Positions 55,491-62,842 of a stretch of DNA of 64,000 bases are shown here, one piece after another. A model generated the notes under the pieces. It worked only from the letters and a program-made list of their open reading frames with translations. It was not told the origin of the DNA and did not search any database. The position numbers and the translations under genes were made by a program. The DNA is from Flavobacterium akiainvivens (GTDB taxonomy: Bacteria > Bacteroidota > Bacteroidia > Flavobacteriales > Flavobacteriaceae), in contig NZ_LIYD01000005.1 of the NCBI RefSeq assembly GCF_001278115.1, forward strand, positions 1,937,431-2,001,430, in the 5' to 3' direction. Each line of letters opens with the position of its first letter. The first letter of the stretch is position 1.

Positions 55491-55507
55491 TTATATACAG
55501 ACTATAG

Positions 55508-56422
55508 TTAAACCTGCGCTCCATATTGCTGTTTGTACTGCACCGGTGTGTGGCCTACCACTTTTTTAAACAGCCTTGTAAAATAAGAAGGGGTTTCAAA
55601 ACCCAGATCATAAGCTATTTGCGCCACGTTATTATCACTGCTCAGGAGCAGGTTTTTGGCCTCTTTTATAAGGTAGATGTGTATGTGGTCGAGCGCGGTT
55701 TTACCGGTTTCCTGTTTTAGTACGTCGCTCAGGTACCGGGGCGATATGCTTAGCTTATCAGCCAGGTAGTTTACCGTGGGCAAGCCTTTACTTTGGTGCA
55801 GCATGGTTTCAAAATAGCTTCCCAGTAAATCCTGAAACTTTTTTAACGTAGTGCCCGATACATTGGTACTGCGGTTAATAAACTGCCTTTTATAATAACG
55901 GTCAGAATATTTAAGTATCGAATCTATATGGCTTAGTATAATATCACGGCTAAGTTCGTCTTCGTTGTTTTCATATTCGGCTCGGGTTTTATAGTATAAG
56001 TCCCATATTACAGTTTCTTCCTGTGGCGAGAGGTGTAACGCTTCATTAATTTCATACTCAAAATAACCATACTTTTTAATCAGGTCATGCAGGTGGTGGC
56101 CAGACAGGTAGTCTTCATGAAAAAACAGCACAAAGCCTTTTTCAGCAAACTTTACATTGCTTACCTCTATAATCTGCCTTGGTTTTACAAATACCATAGA
56201 GCCGTTGTCGTTATCATATTTGGTTTTGCCGTAAAGCATATAACCATCCATAATCTTCTTTAGAGCTATCATATAAAAATCGCCCGTAAACCTTGACTGC
56301 CCTACAGAGTAGGTCATAAGTTCTTTACAGGTCATCATACTTATATGCGGGTGCAAGGGCGGTTCAAAACCACTTTTTTCATGCAGCTCAGTAATGCTTT
56401 TGTAGTGGGCTATTTTTTCCAT
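55508..56422 (-). CDS. AraC family transcriptional regulator, paralogue of 61351-62247
   Basis: The 304-residue product has a sensor domain with GDFYMIALKKIMDGYMLYGK and MVFVKPRQIIEV, and a double helix-turn-helix (about residues 200-300, with LSDVLKQETGKTALDHIHIY and AYDLGFETPSYFTRLFKKVV). It is clearly homologous to 61351-62247 along its whole length. Either protein could act on the five shared promoters. This one has its own, different upstream region. Confidence 0.9.
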   Translation of the reverse strand: MEKIAHYKSITELHEKSGFEPPLHPHISMMTCKELMTYSVGQSRFTGDFYMIALKKIMDGYMLYGKTKYDNDNGSMVFVKPRQIIEVSNVKFAEKGFVLFFHEDYLSGHHLHDLIKKYGYFEYEINEALHLSPQEETVIWDLYYKTRAEYENNEDELSRDIILSHIDSILKYSDRYYKRQFINRSTNVSGTTLKKFQDLLGSYFETMLHQSKGLPTVNYLADKLSISPRYLSDVLKQETGKTALDHIHIYLIKEAKNLLLSSDNNVAQIAYDLGFETPSYFTRLFKKVVGHTPVQYKQQYGAQV

Positions 56423-56530
56423 AATAGGTGGTTTTATAGATGGTAGGGTTTGTGTTTATAGATTACGAAAATTAACACAAATTCCTGTGAATCGCAACTG
56501 TTAGTATAAAATATCCTGATTTTACCAGCA

Positions 56531-56596
56531 ACGTTGTTTTGTGCCATTCTTACCTACAAATGAACCATTTTTCTGGCAGGGCTAATACTAATTTTG
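56531..56596 (+). promoter_or_regulatory. Shared AraC-type promoter, copy S1
   Basis: It starts ACGTTGTTTTGTGCCATT (56531 on), has a second half-site TGAACCATT at 56561-56569 and a -7 box TAATTTTG at 56589-56596. The ACGT to -7 distance is 58 bases. It precedes the MFS gene. Confidence 0.8.
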
Positions 56597-56630
56597 ATGT
56601 ATTAAATAAGCGAAACTAATTCCTGTAATC

Positions 56631-57827
56631 ATGAAAAGTCAAAACCTCAAGTTTCTTCGCATCAGCAGCCTCTTGGCATTTATACTTATTCCGCTGGGTG
56701 GCCTTACAACAGATATTTATATACCATCTCTCCCTGCAATGGCACAACAGCTCAGTGTTTCGGTTGAGTCGGTACAATTATCCTTACTGATTTTTATGAT
56801 CAGTTCCGGCTTAAGCCAGTTGTTCATAGGCAGTATTCTTGACAGCTTTGGCAGGTATAAAATTAATATTGTTGCACTTGTACTGTTTTCCTTATCAAGT
56901 TTTATTATCGCCATGGTGCCAAACATATACCTGATTTATGCTATGCGTGTAATACAGGGCATAACCGTATCGCTTATAATAGTGGGCAAGCGTGCCTTTT
57001 TTGTAGACATGTACACCGGGCATGCACTAAAAAACTACACCAGCCTTTTTTCTATAGTATGGGCAACCGCGCCCATAGTGGCACCATTTATAGGAGGCTA
57101 TCTTCAGCAATTATTTGGGTGGGAATCTAACTTTTACCTGCTTGGCATTTTAACCGCTATAGTGCTGTTTTTTGAGCTGAAGTATACAGGAGAATCGTTA
57201 AAAAACTTCCAGCCGTTTAATTGGGTAAACATATCAAAGGTTTATAAAACAATGCTCTCCACACCCGATTTTAGCCTCGGCCTTCTTATTATAGGGTTTA
57301 CTTATTCGCTGCTTGTAATCTATGGCATGGTAAGTCCCTTTATTATTGAAAAGGTTTACGGCTACTCATCGGTTGAAACCGGGTACAGTTCGCTACTATC
57401 GGGTGTATCACTCATGAGTGGTGGCATTATAAGCAAATCGTTGTTAAACAAACCTCTGTTTACAAAACTCAATACCGCAATTGCAATACAGCTTATAGTT
57501 GCCGTAGCCATGTTGCTTACATCTATATCTGCAACAAGCATTTGGGTATTAATAGGCTTTACCGTACCCATACACCTTATGTCGGGTTTTATATTTAATA
57601 ATGTGTACGCTTACAGCCTACAGCGTTTTACGCACAATGCCGGTACAGCCAGTGGCCTTACGGGAGGCAGTATTTATGTAATTAGCTCTGTAGTGGGCTA
57701 TGGGCTCATAAATACCCTGAGTATTAAATCAGTTCACGCCCTATCGGCTGTAAACCTTGGCATTGTAGCGCTTTTGCTAATGGTAATAGTTGCTTTTAAG
57801 CACTATGTAAAAGCCAGGATAGCCTAA
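56631..57827 (+). CDS. MFS exporter, Bcr/CflA (DHA1) family
   Basis: The 398-residue product has 12 membrane segments and the Bcr/CflA opening PLGGLTTDIYIPSLPAM and GSILDSFGRYKINIVAL. It should pump drugs or small toxic compounds out using the proton gradient. It is read alone from the shared promoter S1; the next promoter (S2) begins right after its stop. Confidence 0.9.
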   Translation: MKSQNLKFLRISSLLAFILIPLGGLTTDIYIPSLPAMAQQLSVSVESVQLSLLIFMISSGLSQLFIGSILDSFGRYKINIVALVLFSLSSFIIAMVPNIYLIYAMRVIQGITVSLIIVGKRAFFVDMYTGHALKNYTSLFSIVWATAPIVAPFIGGYLQQLFGWESNFYLLGILTAIVLFFELKYTGESLKNFQPFNWVNISKVYKTMLSTPDFSLGLLIIGFTYSLLVIYGMVSPFIIEKVYGYSSVETGYSSLLSGVSLMSGGIISKSLLNKPLFTKLNTAIAIQLIVAVAMLLTSISATSIWVLIGFTVPIHLMSGFIFNNVYAYSLQRFTHNAGTASGLTGGSIYVISSVVGYGLINTLSIKSVHALSAVNLGIVALLLMVIVAFKHYVKARIA

Positions 57828-57893
57828 ACGTTGTTTTGTGCTATTACTCCCTACAAATGAACCATTCCGCCTTTAGTCACGACACTAACTTTG
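57828..57893 (+). promoter_or_regulatory. Shared AraC-type promoter, copy S2
   Basis: It starts ACGTTGTTTTGTGCTATT (57828 on), has a second half-site TGAACCATT at 57858-57866 and a -7 box TAACTTTG at 57886-57893, at a distance of 58. Its first 39 bases match S1 at 35 positions. It precedes the intact SDR gene. Confidence 0.8.
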
Positions 57894-57930
57894 CTATATC
57901 AAAAAACAATAACCATAAAAACTTATAATC

Positions 57931-58755
57931 ATGTCTAAAACAATTTTTATTACCGGAGCATCAAGAGGATTTGGAAAACTATGGGCAGAAGCCTTTTTAA
58001 AACGCGGCGACAAAGTAGCCGCTACCGCACGCAATACGGCAGACCTTGCCGATCTTGTGGCAACGTATGGCAATAACATTTTGCCTGTAAAACTTGATGT
58101 TACAAAACGCGAAAGTGTAAATGAGGCTGTAGCCAATATTGTAAATCATTTTGGCCGCATAGATGTACTTATAAACAATGCAGGATATGGCTTGTTTGGT
58201 ACCGTTGAAGAAACTACTGAAGAACAGGCCAGGGCGCAAATGGAAACTAACTTCTTTGGCCTGCTGTGGGTAACACAGGCGGTACTGCCGGTAATGAGGG
58301 CTCAAAAAAGCGGCCATATTATTCAGGTTTCAAGCTTTTTAGGGCTTACCACGCTGCCCATGTTGGGCCTGTATAACGCATCAAAATTTGCAGTGGAAGG
58401 GCTTAGCGAAACTATAGCTACCGAAGTAGCACACCTGGGCATTAAGGTTACACTTATAGAGCCTAACGGTTATGCTACAGACTGGGCCGGGGCATCGGCA
58501 AACCAAACCGATAACGGTATTACAGATTATAATCCGGTTCGCGAGGCATTTGCTACCACCGGCGAAAATCCTGATACCTGGGGCAAGCCCGAAGCCACGG
58601 TAAGCATAGTGCTTGACCTTGCAGATAATGCAAACCCGCCGCAAAGGCTGCTGTTTGGGCGTATAGCCTATAACGTAGTAAAACAGGTGTATACCGAAAG
58701 GCTAAACAACATAGAGGCTTGGAAAGAAGTAAGCATAGCCGCCCACGGACATTAA
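57931..58755 (+). CDS. Short-chain dehydrogenase/reductase (SDR), intact copy
   Basis: The 274-residue product has the NADP-binding ITGASRGFG, NNAGYG, the catalytic Ser region QVSSFLG and the YNASK motif. It is a classical SDR; substrate unknown. It leads an operon with the genes at 58803 and 59570 (gaps 47 and 35 bases) under promoter S2. A close relative at 62396 has been cut by an insertion element. Confidence 0.92.
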   Translation: MSKTIFITGASRGFGKLWAEAFLKRGDKVAATARNTADLADLVATYGNNILPVKLDVTKRESVNEAVANIVNHFGRIDVLINNAGYGLFGTVEETTEEQARAQMETNFFGLLWVTQAVLPVMRAQKSGHIIQVSSFLGLTTLPMLGLYNASKFAVEGLSETIATEVAHLGIKVTLIEPNGYATDWAGASANQTDNGITDYNPVREAFATTGENPDTWGKPEATVSIVLDLADNANPPQRLLFGRIAYNVVKQVYTERLNNIEAWKEVSIAAHGH

Positions 58756-58802
58756 TCTGTTACCATCTAAACCATTATATCAACATTAAAAAATATTCAA
58801 TC

Positions 58803-59534
58803 ATGACAACTTCAACCCAACAATTAGTAAACAAAGTTATTGCCGCACACGGAGGCGCCAACGCAGCCAACTATAAAACATTAAAAATACACACCAATAT
58901 AGGTGGTGTGGTATGGCCCATAAAAGGGCACGACGGCGCCCTTGCCGATGTAGCATTTACCGGCTCATTAACCGAACAGAAGAGCAGCTGGAAAAACCTT
59001 TTTCAACCGGGGTATACCTCTACATTTGAACCAGGAAAAGTACAACTGCTTGATGAAAACGGTAAAGTACTCGAAGAGCTTATAAACCCTCGCGAATCAT
59101 TTAAAGGCCATACCGTAGAAACCCCATGGACAAGGGCGCAACTGGTATACTTTTCGAGCTATGCCACATGGAATTATGCTACCGCGCCTTTTAACTTTCT
59201 TGTACTGGGCGTAGAAATCAACGAGCTGGAGCCGTGGAATGAAAAGGGTGAAACCCTTAGTAGGCTTGAGGTTATATACCCCGATGGTTTTGCCACACAC
59301 AGCAAACGCCAGGTATTTTATTTTGATGAAAACAGCCTGCTAAAGCGCCATGACTATTGGCCGGTAGTTTTGGGTGGCTCATCTGCAACGCAAATAATAG
59401 AAGATTATAAAGAATTTCAGGGTGTAAAAACCGGTACCAAAAGAAACATCTACATCCTTAACGATGCCGACAACAGCTACCAGACTGACCCTGTACTGGT
59501 GTCTATAGACATACTTGATGTAAGCTTCGAATAA
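58803..59534 (+). CDS. Conserved protein of unknown function, LolA-like beta pattern
   Basis: The start at MTTSTQQLVNK gives 243 residues without a signal peptide; an upstream ATG at 58719 would overlap the SDR. The sequence is rich in beta strands, with an opening helix (NKVIAAHGGANAANYKTL) as in lipoprotein-carrier-like proteins (LolA/LppX fold). No catalytic residue can be named. It is in one operon with an SDR and a hydrolase, so a small-molecule binding or enzyme role is possible. Confidence 0.65.
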   Translation: MTTSTQQLVNKVIAAHGGANAANYKTLKIHTNIGGVVWPIKGHDGALADVAFTGSLTEQKSSWKNLFQPGYTSTFEPGKVQLLDENGKVLEELINPRESFKGHTVETPWTRAQLVYFSSYATWNYATAPFNFLVLGVEINELEPWNEKGETLSRLEVIYPDGFATHSKRQVFYFDENSLLKRHDYWPVVLGGSSATQIIEDYKEFQGVKTGTKRNIYILNDADNSYQTDPVLVSIDILDVSFE

Positions 59535-59569
59535 TAAATCATTACCAACACATTAAAACAATAAACAAG

Positions 59570-60406
59570 ATGAGCACTCTAATAAATGCAATATCGGCAC
59601 CCACACAATACATAAATGTAAATGGCACTAACTACGCCTACCGAAGGTTTGGCAAACCGTCTGATATTCCCCTCGTAGGTTTCCAGCACTTTACAGGTAC
59701 GCTAGATAATTGGGACCCCATAATTCTTGATGGCCTGGCACAGGAACGCGAGATACTGATTTTTGACAATGCAGGCGTAGGAAATAGCACCGGAGAGACA
59801 CCTGATAACGTAGCCGATATGGCACACGATGCCGCAGACTTTTTGAAAGCACTGGGCATAACTAAAATTGATGTACTTGGGTTTTCGCTTGGCGGGTTCA
59901 TTGCACAATATTTGGCGGATAAGTATGCTGACCTGATACGAAAAATCATAATTATAGGTGCAGCACCACAGGGAGTAAAGGTTTTAGAACGTTTTCCTGA
60001 ACTTATATACAAAGCCATGCAAAAAGACCCGGCTGAACGCTTTTTATATATTTTCTTCACCGCTACTGAGGCAAGCCGTGCCAAAGGTAAAGAAACCCTG
60101 CAAAGGCTATTTACCAGGACAGAAGACCGCGACCGCGAAACGGTACAGGAAAGTGTATTGGCACAAATGACTGCTATCACCCGCTGGGGATCTGACCCGG
60201 TAACTATAGACCTTAAAACCATACAGCACCCGATATTAATAGTACAGGGCAGTAAAGATGAAATGATGGACTCTGACAATTCATACCAATTGTTTAAAGC
60301 CTTGCCCAATGCGCTGCTAAATTATTATCCTGATTCGGCACACGGCTCTTTTTACCAGTATCCGGAAGTATTTGTAAACCAGGCAAACTATTTCCTGAAC
60401 TACTAA
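59570..60406 (+). CDS. Alpha/beta hydrolase, copy 1
   Basis: The 278-residue product has the serine elbow VLGFSLGGF, the His in DSAHGSF and an acidic residue in VQGSKDEMM. It has no signal peptide. It aligns along its length with the next hydrolase (FTGTLDNWDPIILDGLAQ against FRGILDTWDPLFLDTLAE), so the two are duplicates. It closes the S2 operon. Confidence 0.9.
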   Translation: MSTLINAISAPTQYINVNGTNYAYRRFGKPSDIPLVGFQHFTGTLDNWDPIILDGLAQEREILIFDNAGVGNSTGETPDNVADMAHDAADFLKALGITKIDVLGFSLGGFIAQYLADKYADLIRKIIIIGAAPQGVKVLERFPELIYKAMQKDPAERFLYIFFTATEASRAKGKETLQRLFTRTEDRDRETVQESVLAQMTAITRWGSDPVTIDLKTIQHPILIVQGSKDEMMDSDNSYQLFKALPNALLNYYPDSAHGSFYQYPEVFVNQANYFLNY

Positions 60407-60420
60407 GCGCTTAAACCCAA

Positions 60421-60486
60421 ACGTAAATTTGTGCTATCATCCCGTTAAAGCGTATTATCATGCTGGGCAGATAGTAAGTAATTTTA
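60421..60486 (+). promoter_or_regulatory. Shared AraC-type promoter, copy S4
   Basis: It starts ACGTAAATTTGTGCTATC (60421 on), has a weaker second half-site CGTATTATC at 60451-60459 and a -7 box TAATTTTA at 60479-60486, at a distance of 58. It precedes hydrolase copy 2 and the AraC gene. Confidence 0.65.
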
Positions 60487-60503
60487 CATCAGATAATTAA
60501 ACT

Positions 60504-61364
60504 ATGAAAATCATGAAAACATCTCCATCAAAAACTGAAACAAAATTTACTGAAATCAATGGTAATAAAATAGCATACCGTGTTTTCGGGCAAGGGGAAT
60601 ACCTGCTTTTTTACAATCGCTTCCGCGGTATACTTGACACCTGGGACCCACTTTTTCTTGATACCCTGGCAGAGAAAAACACCATAGTACTTTTTGACTA
60701 TCCCGGTGTGGGCGACTCTGAAGGTACATTGCCTACCGATATTTATGAGGTAGCAGGTACGGGCATTAAACTTATGGATTACCTGAAAATAGACACATAT
60801 AATGTGGCGGGTTGGTCTTATGGAGGTCTGGTTGCACAGGCGGCATTGTTTCTTAACAAACAAAGAATATCAAAAGCCATACTTATAGGTACTAATCCGG
60901 TAGGCAATAACGAAGTGCCTTTTGAAAAGAGCTTCTTTGAACGTGCCCTTAAACCGGTTAACGACCTTGAGGATGAATATGTACTGTTTTTTGAGCCTGA
61001 ATCTGAACAAAGCAAAGCCGCGGCAAAAGCTTCTCACAATCGCATTGCCGAGCGCCTTGACAGGAACAAAATACCTGCAACACAAGAGCAGTTTCAGCGC
61101 TATTTTGGCGGATCGGCCATGATAAAAGAAGACAAAGACGGCTTCCGCGGGCAATATAAAACACTACAGAATCCGGTGCTTATAATCTCTGGTGACCACG
61201 ATATAAGCTTTGCCGTAGAAAACTGGTTTCCGCTGCTTCGCAACGCGCCATCTGCACAACATATTATATTGAACGATGCAGGCCACGGCCCACAGCATCA
61301 GGAGCCTGTGCTAACAGCGGGTTACATAAATTTATTTTTGAACACTAAAAATGAAACACTATAA
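60504..61364 (+). CDS. Alpha/beta hydrolase, copy 2
   Basis: The 286-residue product has the serine elbow VAGWSYGGL, the Asp in ISGDHDISF and the His in NDAGHGPQ. A start at 60513 is an alternative. It is paralogous to 59570-60406. Its 3' end overlaps the AraC gene by 14 bases, so the two are translated together. Confidence 0.9.
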   Translation: MKIMKTSPSKTETKFTEINGNKIAYRVFGQGEYLLFYNRFRGILDTWDPLFLDTLAEKNTIVLFDYPGVGDSEGTLPTDIYEVAGTGIKLMDYLKIDTYNVAGWSYGGLVAQAALFLNKQRISKAILIGTNPVGNNEVPFEKSFFERALKPVNDLEDEYVLFFEPESEQSKAAAKASHNRIAERLDRNKIPATQEQFQRYFGGSAMIKEDKDGFRGQYKTLQNPVLIISGDHDISFAVENWFPLLRNAPSAQHIILNDAGHGPQHQEPVLTAGYINLFLNTKNETL

Positions 61365-62247
61365 AACACTTAGTGAAATGCACCGGGACAACGGCTGGCC
61401 GCCACCGGAAAACCCATTACTGGGTATTGTAGGCTGCCAGTCTGACTGCCCGCTGGGAGACCGGGAGTTTACAGCCGACTGTTATATGATAGGCTTTAAA
61501 AAGCTGAAGTCGGGCGTTATACTTTATGGCCGTACAAGTTATGACCACAGTAATGGCGCAATGATGTTTGTAAAACCGCGCCAGATTATAGAAATGAAAA
61601 ACCTGGAACTGGAGGAAGACGGCTTTATGCTGCTTATTCACGAAGATTATTTAAACGGCCACGAACTGCACAGCAGCATACAGAAGTATGGGTATTTTGA
61701 ATATGAGGTTAATGAAGCGCTGCATCTGTCGCCCACCGAAGAAGAAACTGTACTAAGCCTGTATGAAAAAATTAAACGGGAATATTATAACAATACCGAT
61801 GAGTACAGCAGGGAAATTATACTGAGCCATATTGACTCGATGCTTACGTATGCCCAGCGCTTTTTTAAAAGGCAGTTTATAAACCGTACCAATCTTTCGG
61901 GCAAAACAATTACAAAATTTAATGACGCCCTTAAAAAGTATATGGACAGCGATTTACCTAAAGAGCAGGGTTTGCCATCGGTGAACCTGCTCGCAAAAGG
62001 GTTAAACATATCATCGCGCTACCTGAGCGACCTGCTAAAACAGGAAACAGGGAAAACCGCTATAGAGCATATACATATTCATTTGGTAACCATGGCTAAG
62101 AACATGCTTTTGGCAAGTGGTAATAATGTGAGCGAAATAGCTTATTTACTGGGCTTTGAAAACAGTTCTTACTTTACCCGCCTGTTTAAAAAACAGGTAG
62201 GACTAAACCCTCTTGAGTTTAAAAAAAGTAAAATGGGACTGGCATAA
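61351..62247 (+). CDS. AraC family transcriptional regulator, candidate activator of the shared promoters
   Basis: The 298-residue product has a sensor domain (TADCYMIGFKKLKSGVILYG; MMFVKPRQIIEM) and a C-terminal double helix-turn-helix (about residues 195-290, LSDLLKQETGKTAIEHIHIH and AYLLGFENSSYFTRLFKKQV). It is co-transcribed with hydrolase copy 2 from promoter S4, so it would control its own synthesis if it is the protein that binds these elements. The paralogue at 55508-56422 is the other candidate. Confidence 0.9.
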   Translation: MKHYKTLSEMHRDNGWPPPENPLLGIVGCQSDCPLGDREFTADCYMIGFKKLKSGVILYGRTSYDHSNGAMMFVKPRQIIEMKNLELEEDGFMLLIHEDYLNGHELHSSIQKYGYFEYEVNEALHLSPTEEETVLSLYEKIKREYYNNTDEYSREIILSHIDSMLTYAQRFFKRQFINRTNLSGKTITKFNDALKKYMDSDLPKEQGLPSVNLLAKGLNISSRYLSDLLKQETGKTAIEHIHIHLVTMAKNMLLASGNNVSEIAYLLGFENSSYFTRLFKKQVGLNPLEFKKSKMGLA

Positions 62248-62296
62248 CCTTACAGGTTTATGAACGGATAAACCTTATCATAATTAAAAACAGGAT

Positions 62297-62362
62297 ACGT
62301 AAATCTGTGCTATTTCTTCCTACAAACAGACAATTCTACCGCATTTAACCGCAATAGATTTG
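62297..62362 (+). promoter_or_regulatory. Shared AraC-type promoter, copy S5
   Basis: It starts ACGTAAATCTGTGCTATTT (62297 on), has a second half-site CAGACAATT at 62327-62335 and a -7 box TAGATTTG at 62355-62362, at a distance of 58. It precedes the broken SDR gene and, beyond it, the IS21 transposase gene. Confidence 0.75.
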
Positions 62363-62395
62363 CATATATAAATCACAAATTAAAAATATATTATC

Positions 62396-62842
62396 ATGAA
62401 AACAATTTTTATTACAGGGGCATCAAGAGGGTTTGGAAAACTTTGGGTAGAAGCCCTTTTAAAACGGGGCGACAACGTAGCCGCAACCTCAAGAACCATA
62501 GCCGCCTATAAGGACCTGACTGAACAGTACCCAACACAATTTTTGCCCATTCAGTTAGATATTACCGATAAAAAGGCGGTAACCGAAGCCGTAAACAACG
62601 CTCATAGGCATTTTGGCAGCCTGGACGTGGTTATAAACAATGCTGGTTATGGCTTATTTGGAGCGATAGAAGAAGCCGGGGAACAGGAAACTAAAGATAT
62701 TTTTGAAGCGAATGTTTTTGGTACGCTTTGGGTAACACAAGCCGCGTTGCCTATATTCCGTGCGCAGAAAAGCGGGCATATTATTCAGCTGTCAAGCGTA
62801 CTTGGGGTTTGGACGCTGCCTGGACAAACCAGTGCAAACTGA
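62396..62842 (+). pseudogene. SDR gene cut by an IS21-family insertion
   Basis: The remaining 148 residues follow the intact SDR at 57931 closely (ITGASRGFGKLW; NNAGYGLFGAIEE; HIIQLSSVLGVWTLP). Alignment is lost at about residue 142, before the YxxxK catalytic motif, and a stop is supplied by the element end. The protein cannot be an active dehydrogenase. Confidence 0.88.
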
